64,000 bases of DNA, from the NCBI RefSeq assembly GCF_937903345.1, contig NZ_CALCZQ010000052.1, positions 1 through 64,000 on the forward strand, written 5' to 3'. This DNA comes from an uncultured Emticicia sp. Its GTDB lineage: Bacteria > Bacteroidota > Bacteroidia > Cytophagales > Spirosomataceae. Made by a program: the position numbers and the translations under genes. The notes below the pieces were generated by a model. The model searched no databases, was not told the DNA's origin, and saw only the letters and a program-made list of their open reading frames with translations. Positions 50,566 through 58,531 of the stretch are shown one piece after another. Numbering within the stretch: position 1 is the stretch's first letter; every line of letters begins with the position of its first letter.

Positions 50566-51444
50566 ATGATTCTTGAAAAAATGAAACCTCAGTTACTCAA
50601 AATATCAAATCCTGCTGATTCTTCATTCAATCTGTTTGTGCAAGAAACGCCCTATTTTTCTACGCCGTGGCATTATCATCCGGAGTATGAAATAGTATTA
50701 GTTTTAGAAAGTACAGGCAAGCGTTTTGTGGGAAGTAGTATTACTGATTTTAAAGCAGGTGACCTTTGCATGATAGGGTCATACTTGCCGCATTATTATC
50801 GAAACGATGAAGATTTTTATAATAAAGACACTAAGTTTAAAGCTCGTTCTTTGGTTATTCACTTTTTAGAAGATTTTTTAGGAGAAAAATTTCTTCAGTT
50901 ACCCGAAAGTCAAGCAATAAAGGCTCTGCTCGAACGCTCTAAAAGGGGACTAAGTTTTGGCGAAAAAACGGTCACAAAGGTTACGCCTAAATTTAAGAAT
51001 TTGCCAAATTTGATTGGTATGGAACGCCTTTTAGAAATGATTGCGATTCTAACGATTTTGTGCGATAGTGAAGATAAACAAGATCTTACAACTAACCCTA
51101 TTTCGCTCAGAAATGAGGTAGATTCGGCTCGTATGAACAAGGTTTTTGAGTATGTGATGCTTAAGTATCAAGAAGAAATTCAGCTGAAAGACGTAGCAGA
51201 TTTGGCAAATATGAGTGAGTCGGCCTTTAGTAGATATTTTAAGAAACGTACTCGCCGCACTTTTACACAATTTTTAGCCGAAATACGCATCGAACACGCA
51301 TGTAAGCTTTTAATGGTCGATAAAATGAGTGTCGCCGAGATTTCGTTTGAAAGTGGTTTTAATAATCTTTCAAATTTCAATCGTCAATTTAAAGCTATCA
51401 AGAAAATAACGCCTTTGGCGTATCGGACTAAGTTTTTAGAGTAG
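50566..51444 (+). CDS. AraC-family regulator with cupin domain, SusCD-associated
   Basis: A 292-residue regulator. The cupin part shows PWHYHPEYEIVLVLESTGK and LCMIGSYLPHYY; the paired helix-turn-helix part shows IQLKDVADLANMSESAFSRYFKKRT and SVAEISFESGFNNLSNFNRQFKAIKKITPLAY. It is transcribed away from the SusC gene, and their shared upstream region is where it probably binds. Most SusCD loci use hybrid two-component or ECF-sigma control, so an AraC/cupin protein suggests sensing of a small intracellular sugar. It is a paralogue of the regulator at 31008. Near-start ATGs at 50566 and 50581 are both possible. Confidence 0.93.
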   Translation: MILEKMKPQLLKISNPADSSFNLFVQETPYFSTPWHYHPEYEIVLVLESTGKRFVGSSITDFKAGDLCMIGSYLPHYYRNDEDFYNKDTKFKARSLVIHFLEDFLGEKFLQLPESQAIKALLERSKRGLSFGEKTVTKVTPKFKNLPNLIGMERLLEMIAILTILCDSEDKQDLTTNPISLRNEVDSARMNKVFEYVMLKYQEEIQLKDVADLANMSESAFSRYFKKRTRRTFTQFLAEIRIEHACKLLMVDKMSVAEISFESGFNNLSNFNRQFKAIKKITPLAYRTKFLE

Positions 51445-51445
51445 T

Positions 51446-51520
51446 AGTAGGCAGTTTTGAGTCCACAGTTAGCAATTTGAAGGTATTTCTGAGGACTGTC
51501 TATAGAAAACTGTCGACTAT
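51446..51520 (+). repeat. Dispersed ACTGAGGACTG-type repeat fragment
   Basis: TAGGCAGTTTTGAGTCCACAG, then TTTCTGAGGACTGTC and AAAACTGTCGAC are single degenerate units of the 21-base family that is tandem at 33316-33399. Confidence 0.45.
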
Positions 51521-51733
51521 TTAATGTTTCGGGCAATCACATTGGCTTTTGCCTTTGAATATTCCCCATAAAAAGCCTTTTTTCTTTCTGTAAGAACCAT
51601 TCTTTTTTCTGCGACCTCCGCCATTTATTTCTTTCAATTCGCTAACACTATTCATCTTATAATCAGATGCTTGCGAAAATTCTGGTATTAAAGACAAGGT
51701 GCCGATGAGGAATAATATTGCTATTTTTTTCAT
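51521..51733 (-). CDS. Small secreted basic peptide
   Basis: A 70-residue protein from the ATG at 51733 (the frame extends further, but only this start gives a signal peptide, MKKIAILFLIGTLSL, cleavage near QAS, residue 23). The mature part is about 47 residues: an acidic/polar start (DYKMNSVSELKEINGG), a block of R and K with Gly (GGRRKKNGSYRKKKGFLWG) and a C-terminal CDCPKH with two cysteines. I do not recognise a family. The GG before the basic block recalls double-glycine leaders, but the Sec-type N-terminus makes this uncertain. Function is unknown; an envelope or secreted role is inferred. Confidence 0.6.
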   Translation of the reverse strand: MKKIAILFLIGTLSLIPEFSQASDYKMNSVSELKEINGGGRRKKNGSYRKKKGFLWGIFKGKSQCDCPKH

Positions 51734-51854
51734 TTTTTTTGAAATTTTAATAGAATTAAAAAACCAATTATTGGGGAGAAAAATCAATCCCGTAATCGTA
51801 AAATCTTGAAAATCGCTTCAAGACTATTATTTAACGTAATTTTTGCTCAAAAAA

Positions 51855-52148
51855 TTACGCCACCGTCAGACTTTCAACTGAAAAAGCCAAAGGTTTTTCG
51901 GCAAAAAGCACCTTTGTTTTGGCCCAAGTAGTTTTGAAAAGTTCGGAATCTCGGTAATTATTCAAATCACTTGCTGATTCCCAATGACTGTGTGTCATGT
52001 AAATATTGGCTTGATTGAGGTCTCTCATCAGTTCAAGGTATTGACAACCCCGCATGGCTCTAATCTTATCTTTCGAGGAGTCAAAAATTTCTTGAAATTC
52101 TTCAGTTTTATCTGCTTGAAAGGTCATTCTGACAAATCGAACGAGCAT
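51855..52148 (-). CDS. Antibiotic biosynthesis monooxygenase (ABM) domain protein
   Basis: A 97-residue single-domain protein with the ABM dimeric alpha/beta-barrel pattern: MLVRFVRMTFQADKTEEFQE, MRGCQYLELMRDLNQANIYM, HSHWESASDLNNYRDSELF and TTWAKTKVLFAEKPLAFSVE. The W-E-S and N-Y-R-D-S motifs are typical. Members range from heme-degrading to quinone-oxidising enzymes and many have no known substrate. It is cytoplasmic. It is divergent from the Mo-enzyme gene at 52249 across a 100-bp gap. Confidence 0.85.
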   Translation of the reverse strand: MLVRFVRMTFQADKTEEFQEIFDSSKDKIRAMRGCQYLELMRDLNQANIYMTHSHWESASDLNNYRDSELFKTTWAKTKVLFAEKPLAFSVESLTVA

Positions 52149-52248
52149 AATTTTATAATTTTTGCAAAAATATAATAACTAATTCGGGAAATTATAAAAT
52201 TCAAGAGATTTATAATTTATTTTGCACCTACTTTATAAAATCTATTCT

Positions 52249-53475
52249 ATGAAAATTTCAAATAACAGACGTTCATTTATTCAAAAAGGTATTATAAGTA
52301 TCGCAACGGTACTTGGTAGTGATGTTGTTTTTGCTAAAAATCTACCAAAAAAAGTAGAAATTTTAGGCGAAAAAGCCTTTATTGACCTTCCCGAAGGAAA
52401 GAATAAGGATTTAATGCTGCTCAACGACCGCCCGTGGAATGTCGAAACACCACCGCATTTACTCGATGATGAAATCACACCTGCCGATAAAATGTTTGTT
52501 CGCAATAATGGTAATCTGCCCGAAAAAATAGATGCCACCAAATGGGAATTGGTAATTGATGGAGAGTCCGCAAAAACTCGTAAAGTATTCACTTTGAATG
52601 ATTTAAAGACAAAGTTTAAAGCCTATACTTACCAACTCACACTCGAATGTGCAGGCAATGGCCGCTATGGTTTTAGCCCACAAACATCGGGTAATCAGTG
52701 GCAAGATGGAGCCGTAAGTTGTGCGGAATGGACCGGAGTAAGGCTACGTGATGTACTTGAAAGTGTAGGCATAAATGCTGATGCGGTTTATATTGGGTAT
52801 TACGGAAAAGATATACATTTGAGTGGTGATGCCTCAAAATCGCCCATTTCGCGGGGTGTGCCTATGAAAAAAGCCCTCGAAGACGAAACGCTTCTGGCTT
52901 GGGCAATGAATGGAAAGGACATTCCTGTAATGCACGGATTTCCGCTTAGATTGGTAGTCGGCGGTTGGCCAGCATCGGTTTCAGGTAAATGGTTGAACCG
53001 AATTTCTATCCGAAATAAAGTACATGATGGCGAAAAAATGAGCGGCCATAGTTACCGAGTACCAGCGTATCCGATTGAAGCAGGTGGAAAAATTGCTGAT
53101 GCAGACTTAAAAATCATAGAGTCAATGCCTGTAAAATCTGTGATTACCTATCCAAAATCGGGGGCAATGCTCGAAGAAGGTAGCACGCTTGACTTACGTG
53201 GACACGCATGGGCGGGAGATTTTGAGGTAAAAAACATGGAAATTTCGATTGACTTTGGAGCAACCTGGCAAAAATGTGATTTACGTAAGCCAAAAAATCG
53301 TTTGGCTTGGCAACATTGGTCAACAAAAGTAAATTTCCCAAAAAAAGGTTATTATGAGATTTGGGCAAAAGCAACTGATGCGAATGGAATTGGGCAACCA
53401 ATGATTATTCCGGCGTGGAATCCGGGTGGGTATCTAAATAATTCTTGTCACCGAATTGCAGTAAAAATTGGGTAA
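52249..53475 (+). CDS. Sulfite-oxidase-family molybdoenzyme with twin-arginine signal
   Basis: A 408-residue enzyme (start at the ATG 52249; the frame runs on to 52222). NNRRSFIQKGIIS is a twin-arginine signal. The molybdopterin domain (about 75-270) has the Mo-ligand Cys134 in TLECAGNGRYGF, WTGVRLRDVLESVGI, DETLLAWAMNGKDIPVMHGF and PLRLVVGGWPASVSGKWLN. A C-terminal dimerisation domain (about 285-408) has PKSGAMLEEGSTLDLRGHAW and WKCDL-type strands. No heme domain is fused; the c-type cytochrome encoded 4 bp downstream probably takes the electrons, as in the SorAB system. The periplasmic role should be sulfite oxidation, though other S/N-oxide chemistry is possible. Confidence 0.93.
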   Translation: MKISNNRRSFIQKGIISIATVLGSDVVFAKNLPKKVEILGEKAFIDLPEGKNKDLMLLNDRPWNVETPPHLLDDEITPADKMFVRNNGNLPEKIDATKWELVIDGESAKTRKVFTLNDLKTKFKAYTYQLTLECAGNGRYGFSPQTSGNQWQDGAVSCAEWTGVRLRDVLESVGINADAVYIGYYGKDIHLSGDASKSPISRGVPMKKALEDETLLAWAMNGKDIPVMHGFPLRLVVGGWPASVSGKWLNRISIRNKVHDGEKMSGHSYRVPAYPIEAGGKIADADLKIIESMPVKSVITYPKSGAMLEEGSTLDLRGHAWAGDFEVKNMEISIDFGATWQKCDLRKPKNRLAWQHWSTKVNFPKKGYYEIWAKATDANGIGQPMIIPAWNPGGYLNNSCHRIAVKIG

Positions 53476-53479
53476 AACT

Positions 53480-53881
53480 ATGAAAAACTTATATAAAATA
53501 TCTTTACTCGTTTTCAGTGCTGCAATATTGATTAGTGCAGGTTTGAAGCAACAGGATTCAAGCAATAAAAAGGCTTTAAAAACAGCCCTTACTGACTCGG
53601 TAAAAATTGATAAATCAACTGGACTAATTGTTGATAAAGGCCTCGACCTCGTAACAGCTCATTGTACAGGCTGTCATTCGAGTAAACTGATTACACAATT
53701 CCATACCGACCGAGCTGGTTGGCTCGAAAAAATCAGATGGATGCAGCAAAAGCAAAAACTTTGGCCTTTGGGCGATGCCGAACCTGCGATTCTTGATTAT
53801 TTAGCTAAAAATTATCCCGCCTCTGAAGCCGTTAATCGTCGAGCAGCTTTGAAGGGTGTTGAATGGTATAAGTTGAAGTAA
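53480..53881 (+). CDS. Monoheme c-type cytochrome, SorB-like partner
   Basis: A 133-residue exported protein. The ATG at 53480 gives a signal/anchor segment (MKNLYKISLLVFSAAILISAG). A single heme site CTGCH lies about residues 62-66, with HSSKLITQ after it. The axial Met is probably in KIRWMQQKQKLWP. The gene starts 4 bp after the Mo-enzyme stop, so the two are almost surely one operon and one electron-transfer chain. It should accept electrons from the sulfite-oxidase-like enzyme and pass them to a terminal oxidase. Confidence 0.88.
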   Translation: MKNLYKISLLVFSAAILISAGLKQQDSSNKKALKTALTDSVKIDKSTGLIVDKGLDLVTAHCTGCHSSKLITQFHTDRAGWLEKIRWMQQKQKLWPLGDAEPAILDYLAKNYPASEAVNRRAALKGVEWYKLK

Positions 53882-53908
53882 GTCTATTTATTATAATCAC
53901 TTTTCTAT

Positions 53909-55384
53909 TCAACTATTTATCACTTTTCCTTTACTAAGGCTTAGGCGTTTATCGACACAGGCAGGTATTTCCTCTTCGTAATGGGTCACATAAATTAGAG
54001 TTTTATTGAGTTCAAGCACCAACTCATTGACCAAATCTCTGAAATAAATTACGTGTTCGTAGTCGAGTCCTTGGCATGGTTCATCGAGCAAAAGTAACGG
54101 TGGGTTTTTAACTAATGCTCTTGCCAAAAACACTTGTCGTTGCTCACCCGTGGAAAGTTGATAAATTTTCCTTTCTGATAAATGACTAATATTTAATAGT
54201 TTAAGATAATTGTCTGTTATTGAACGTTCTTCAAAGGTCAATTTTTTAAATAGTCCGGCCGAATCGAAGAGCCCAGATGCTACTGCCTTCCAAACTTCGG
54301 TTTGGCGAGTAAAATATAGATGTAATTCGGGAGAAACGAAGCCAATTCTGTGCTTAATGTCCCAAATACTTTCACCACTACCGCGTTTACGGTCAAACAA
54401 ATCATAATCATTCTGATACCCTTGTGGATTGTCGCCAGTAATCAAGCTCAATATTGTACTTTTCCCTGAACCGTTTGGCCCCATCAAGGCCCATTTTTCG
54501 CCACGTTTTACTTGCCAATTTACATTATCAACCACGTTTTCCCCTTTGTATGTTACTGTTACGTTTCGCATATTTAAGGCAAAGTTGAAATCGTTTTTAG
54601 CTGGAATTTGCTTAACTACCGCTAAAACTTCTTCATCTATCTTTATAACCGAATTGTATATAATTTGTTGAAAATCAGAAGCTTGAGAAGAGGTGTTTTT
54701 TATTTTTCCGCTTTGAAGTTGGATAATATTCGTAATGCACGAAGGAATTTCTTTGGGAGTTGTAACGATGATAATCTGAATACCAGATACAGTCACTTGA
54801 TTAATCACTTCGTGCAAAGTAGCACGACTTTCTATGTCAAGCCCAACAAACGGATTATCGAGCAAAAGTACTTTTGGTTTACGTAACAACGAAAGCGTTA
54901 TGAGCGTGCGGCGAGTTTCTCCATTTGATAAAGTTACTATTTTTCGTTCGAGTAAATGACTGATTTTGAGTAAATTAGCACTTTTAATTAATTCATCTTC
55001 AGAATAAGGTAAAGAAGGTAAATCGACCGATTTTTCATCCACCGTACCAATAGGCTTGATTTGGTTTTGTAGGATTTCTCGTACCGTCGGCGAAATCTCA
55101 GCATCATGCGAATTGAAACGCTGTTGATAGTATTGAGTAGCTGCCTGAACGATTCGATTAAAACTATAATCTTTGGCTACAAAAGCAATTTCATCATAGT
55201 TTGGCTTCGTGATTTTGCCTTTTGTTGGAAATATTTTTCCTGCAATAGCTTCCAAAAAAGTGCTTTTTCCTGAGCCATTTCCGCCAATAATTGCCCAATT
55301 TTCGCCATTTTTGGCTTGCCAATTAATATTTTCTAAAACCGTCCTGTCGCCTTTTTGGATGTTTACTTCGTCGAATGTTATCAT
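53909..55384 (-). CDS. ModF-like protein with two ABC ATPase domains
   Basis: A 491-residue soluble protein with tandem ABC cassettes and no membrane segments. The first has Walker A GGNGSGKST (34-42), signature LSNGETRR and Walker B LLLDNPFVGLD with Asn instead of Glu, so probably weak or no hydrolysis. The second has GPNGSGKST, LSTGEQRQVFLARAL and LLLLDEPCQGLD, all standard. The end YVTHYEEEIPACVDKRLSLS is typical of ModF/PhrA, a molybdenum-associated family. It ends 28 bp from the cytochrome gene on the opposite strand and is divergent from moaD, so molybdenum or molybdopterin handling is the likely setting; the exact task of ModF is unknown. Confidence 0.88.
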   Translation of the reverse strand: MITFDEVNIQKGDRTVLENINWQAKNGENWAIIGGNGSGKSTFLEAIAGKIFPTKGKITKPNYDEIAFVAKDYSFNRIVQAATQYYQQRFNSHDAEISPTVREILQNQIKPIGTVDEKSVDLPSLPYSEDELIKSANLLKISHLLERKIVTLSNGETRRTLITLSLLRKPKVLLLDNPFVGLDIESRATLHEVINQVTVSGIQIIIVTTPKEIPSCITNIIQLQSGKIKNTSSQASDFQQIIYNSVIKIDEEVLAVVKQIPAKNDFNFALNMRNVTVTYKGENVVDNVNWQVKRGEKWALMGPNGSGKSTILSLITGDNPQGYQNDYDLFDRKRGSGESIWDIKHRIGFVSPELHLYFTRQTEVWKAVASGLFDSAGLFKKLTFEERSITDNYLKLLNISHLSERKIYQLSTGEQRQVFLARALVKNPPLLLLDEPCQGLDYEHVIYFRDLVNELVLELNKTLIYVTHYEEEIPACVDKRLSLSKGKVINS

Positions 55385-55540
55385 TTAATCAAATTCTTTA
55401 TTTTACACATATTGAGTTTTAGCTGCAAGATAAGTTTTTTTTAATTTCACAGGAAAAAATATCAAAAGGCTTTCAGAAATAGTATGCTTATAAACCTATT
55501 TTGTAAAATCATGGTTATAGTTTTACCTACAAATATAAAT

Positions 55541-55783
55541 ATGAAAATAAAAATCTTATGTTTTGGTATTACTCGTGACATCATCGGGCAGTTTGAATAT
55601 ACAACTTCGCTCGAAGATGCCGCCACCATTGCTGACTTAAAACAGCATCTTTCAACAAATTTCCCTACTTTTGCAAGCCTAAAGTCGTTGCGAGTGGCCA
55701 TTAACTCCGAATATGCCGAAGATTTGGCGATTTTGAAAGAAAACGATGAAATTGTGTTAATTCCGCCCGTAAGTGGTGGTTGA
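55541..55783 (+). CDS. moaD: MoaD-type sulfur-carrier subunit of molybdopterin synthase
   Basis: An 80-residue ubiquitin-fold protein; the true start is the ATG at 55541, as the open frame back to 55484 does not fit the fold. Marks are MKIKILCFGITRDIIG, the TIADLKQHLSTNFPTFAS helix, VAINSEYAED, ENDEIVLIPPVSGG and the terminal Gly-Gly needed for adenylation and thiocarboxylation. The MoeB-rhodanese protein at 1410 is the natural activating enzyme, and MoaE is not in the window. It supplies sulfur for molybdopterin used by the two Mo-enzymes nearby. It shares a divergent region with the ModF-like gene. Confidence 0.9.
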   Translation: MKIKILCFGITRDIIGQFEYTTSLEDAATIADLKQHLSTNFPTFASLKSLRVAINSEYAEDLAILKENDEIVLIPPVSGG

Positions 55784-55843
55784 TTTTGAGAAGCTAAGTA
55801 CCAGTTTCTCAATAAATTTTTAAACAAAGAATAAAATTTTAGA

Positions 55844-56476
55844 ATGGAAAATCCAGTTTTGATTTTTGGTGCAGGTAATCTCGGAAAAATAGCTTTAGAT
55901 ATTTTCAATAGAAATAATGTTGTGGTTTATGGTTTTTTAGATGATGATAAAAAATTACACAATACCGAAATCGGTGATGTGATGGTTTTGGGCGAAACTG
56001 ACGACGATGGTTTCTTGAAGCTAATTGGCCCAAAAACCGAAGCTTTCGTAGCCCTCGAAAATAATAAAGAGCGTAAAAAACTCATCGAAATGCTCAATAA
56101 TCGCCGAAAAACAATGCCTATCAATGCGGTGCATAATACGGCAGTCGTCTCGGCTGATGCCTTTATTGGTCACGGAAATTTGGTTGCTGCTCGTGCAATC
56201 GTCAATCCTTACGCGACGGTTGGAAATCATTGTATAATCAATGCCTCGGCCGTGGTTGACATCAACGCAAGCGTAGGAGATTATGTGCAAATCGGAGCGG
56301 GTGCAATCATTAACAGCGAGGCCATTGTTGAGGAAGGTGCGTTTATTGGCTCAGGAGCAGTGATTATTTCGGGCGTAACAATCGGCAAAAATGCCCGTGT
56401 TGGTGCGGGGTCAGTTGTTGTTGAAAACGTTGCTGATGGCACAACCGTTTTCGGAAATCCTGCCAAGAAGATATAA
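55844..56476 (+). CDS. NeuD/PglD-type acetyltransferase with left-handed beta-helix
   Basis: A 210-residue enzyme. Residues 1-85 are a Rossmann-like UDP-sugar-binding domain (VLIFGAGNLGKIALDIF, VYGFLDDDKKLH). Residues 95-210 are a left-handed beta-helix with hexapeptide repeats: NAVHNTAVVSADAFIGHGN, NPYATVGNHCIINASAVVD, VQIGAGAIINSEAIV, GSGAVIISGVTIGKNARVG and the C-terminal AGSVVVENVADGTTVFGNPAKK. The family acetylates an amino sugar, for example in sialic-acid or bacillosamine pathways. No partner aminotransferase is adjacent; the DegT enzyme at 12819 is a remote candidate. It is cytoplasmic. Confidence 0.9.
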   Translation: MENPVLIFGAGNLGKIALDIFNRNNVVVYGFLDDDKKLHNTEIGDVMVLGETDDDGFLKLIGPKTEAFVALENNKERKKLIEMLNNRRKTMPINAVHNTAVVSADAFIGHGNLVAARAIVNPYATVGNHCIINASAVVDINASVGDYVQIGAGAIINSEAIVEEGAFIGSGAVIISGVTIGKNARVGAGSVVVENVADGTTVFGNPAKKI

Positions 56477-56486
56477 ACCCTCTACC

Positions 56487-56531
56487 TTCGACTCTGGCAA
56501 CGTTTAAACTCGGTGATTAAGCGGAGTCGAA
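56487..56531. repeat. TTCGACTC inverted repeat
   Basis: TTCGACTC (56487-56494) pairs with GAGTCGAA (56524-56531); the inner part CGTTTAAACTCGG is variable. The sequence belongs to the TTCGACTCCGC-type intergenic repeats seen in many environmental genomes, or it may act as a weak terminator for the acetyltransferase gene. Confidence 0.45.
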
Positions 56532-56541
56532 ACCCCAACTT

Positions 56542-57156
56542 TCAATGCTCTCCTACAAAATTCTTCTCTCCCGCCTCAATCGCAACTTTCAAATGATTTT
56601 CTTTGGGTGGAATTGGGCAACTGTAACCTGCACTAAAAGCACAGTAAGGGTTATAGGCTTTATTGAAATCTAAATAAATCTTATCGCCTTCGATTTCTTT
56701 CATTCTTAAATCAAGATAACGCCCGCCTCCATAGCTTTCTTTTCCGTTTGTCAAATCTTTGAATGGGATAAACAAATAATCTCGGTACTGTGGCAAGTTT
56801 CTCAGTTTAAGCGATTGATAAACAGCGAGTTTATTTGGCTTTCCATCAATTTCAAACTTTAATTCTCCAAATTTTGTATAAGCAGCAGTTTGTCCAGAAG
56901 ATGTTGGGATTTTGAGCGGTTTTTTTCGAGCGGAGTTCCGTCGTGTTGTAGCCACAAATTCGCATGCAACTTTAAATTTCTCGTTGGGTTCGTAGAAACG
57001 TAAATGCTCAATATCTTCTTTCTTGAGCGGTGAACTCGAATTTTTAAGAAAATCCGCCTTATATTCCTCTCGATGTTTTTCAATTTCGGCTTTAAAATCT
57101 TGGGCAAAAAGTGTTAACGGAGTAAAAGCGATTATAGCCAAAAATAAATTTTTCAT
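56542..57156 (-). CDS. DUF1684 protein, exported
   Basis: A 204-residue protein with a signal peptide (cleavage near 19, LFAQ). It shows the DUF1684 pattern: HREEYKADFLKNSSSPLKKED, LRFYEPNEKFKV, GKESYGGGRYLDLR, IYLDFNKAYNPYCAFSAGY, SCPIPPKENHLKVAIEAGEK. The family is widespread, of unknown function, with a conserved C-x-F...C pair and NxAYNPxCAFS core that might bind a metal. It overlaps the end of the upstream MFS gene by 4 bases (ATGA), so they are translationally coupled. Periplasmic location is inferred. Confidence 0.9.
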   Translation of the reverse strand: MKNLFLAIIAFTPLTLFAQDFKAEIEKHREEYKADFLKNSSSPLKKEDIEHLRFYEPNEKFKVACEFVATTRRNSARKKPLKIPTSSGQTAAYTKFGELKFEIDGKPNKLAVYQSLKLRNLPQYRDYLFIPFKDLTNGKESYGGGRYLDLRMKEIEGDKIYLDFNKAYNPYCAFSAGYSCPIPPKENHLKVAIEAGEKNFVGEH

Positions 57157-58346
57157 TTTGCGATTGGTTTGACGGTTTTAGCAATAAAAATACTCATAAA
57201 AATCATGATCATGGAAAAATATCCTACATACGGATAGTTTTCGAGATAACCCGATGGTGTTTTGTGAATGATAAACCCACCAATATTTGTAGCAATTGCC
57301 TGAGCGAATAGCTGAACCGATGAATTAATGGCCATAAAACTACCTCTTTGTCCTGAACTTACCACATTCGATACGATTGCTTGAGTAGGAATCAAACGGC
57401 CGTTTGAAAACACGAAAAATATTCCAGAAATTACTAAAACTCCCCACAAAGCCCCTGAAAACATATTTGTTATCAAGAAAATCGGAATCATAGAAAGCAA
57501 TGCAAAAATCACAAATATTGGATATTTTCCCTTGCGGTCGGCCAATTTTCCGACCATTGGTGCTGAGAAAATCGTGAGTAGTCCGCCCACAAAATAAATC
57601 AAAAAGATATTGTCTTGACTAAAACCCACATTGGCAACCAAAGTTGGCGAAATGTATGGAATGATACTAAAATGTCCCAACATAATGATTGTAGAAAGAC
57701 TCAAAGCCCGAAGCTGATTTGGGTTTCGAGTAATGTCAGTAATTACAGTAAAAGGACTTTCTTTAAGTTGACGGTTTTTAAGGTGTTTGTCGAGCCTCGG
57801 AACGTAGCTGTAAATCAGGATAACAACTAGAATTCCAAGTCCACCAACCACCAAAAATGGTGAATGCCAACCAAATTTACCTGCCAAGAAAAGCCCCGCA
57901 GGAATACCAATCACCGAAGCCAACGAAAAAGCGGTAGTAACAAAACCCATTGCCGTAGCACGACGCTCATATTCAAAGGTATCAGCCACAATTGAAAGTA
58001 CTTGAGCTCCAATCAAACCACCGAATACACCCGCCACTACTCTCGCCAATATCAAGATTTCGTAAGTTGGTGCAATACCACAGGCGAGCGTACCAATAAC
58101 AAAGCCCGTATAGGCGAAAAGAACGACTTTTTTTCGGTCGTAATTATCAACAAAAAATGCTGATAGAAATCCAGATATTCCGGCACTCAATCCATAAGCC
58201 GATACAACAAAGCCAAATTGTCGGGGTGAAATATCGAAAATTTTCATTAATTGTGGCCCTAGGGGCATCATTATCATAAAATCAATGATGTGCGTAAAAT
58301 TGATACAAGCCAATATAAATAGTAGAAGTTTCTCTTTTTGAGTCAT
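57153..58346 (-). CDS. Major facilitator superfamily transporter
   Basis: A 397-residue inner-membrane protein with 12 predicted helices. The DHA1-type motif A loop appears as SAFFVDNYDRKKVVLFAY (residues about 62-79), and motif C-like GIPAGLFLAGKFGW follows in helix 5. A second motif-A-like loop, GKLADRKGKYPIF, starts the second half. This resembles drug/sugar exporters of the YdhP/AraJ type. Start and stop are clean. It is co-translated with the DUF1684 gene, but no substrate can be inferred. Confidence 0.92.
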   Translation of the reverse strand: MTQKEKLLLFILACINFTHIIDFMIMMPLGPQLMKIFDISPRQFGFVVSAYGLSAGISGFLSAFFVDNYDRKKVVLFAYTGFVIGTLACGIAPTYEILILARVVAGVFGGLIGAQVLSIVADTFEYERRATAMGFVTTAFSLASVIGIPAGLFLAGKFGWHSPFLVVGGLGILVVILIYSYVPRLDKHLKNRQLKESPFTVITDITRNPNQLRALSLSTIIMLGHFSIIPYISPTLVANVGFSQDNIFLIYFVGGLLTIFSAPMVGKLADRKGKYPIFVIFALLSMIPIFLITNMFSGALWGVLVISGIFFVFSNGRLIPTQAIVSNVVSSGQRGSFMAINSSVQLFAQAIATNIGGFIIHKTPSGYLENYPYVGYFSMIMIFMSIFIAKTVKPIAK

Positions 58347-58531
58347 TTATGAAGTGCTTTTTTGAATAATTCTTAGTTTTTCAACGAAAGGGAGGGGAAA
58401 ATAATTCATTCAAAGAATAAGTATGGCAAACCCAATATAGTAAAACGATTATCACACTTGATTTATCATTCTTTAGATTTATCCTTAAAATAAACTAATT
58501 TCACGCTTGCAAAACTTCATCAAAACAAAAA

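Noticed and set aside
53909..55384. First ABC cassette of the ModF-like protein has Asn in place of the Walker B Glu
   Set aside because: Not counted as a separate finding: one degenerate cassette beside one standard cassette is usual in tandem ABC proteins, unlike the exporter at 24509.
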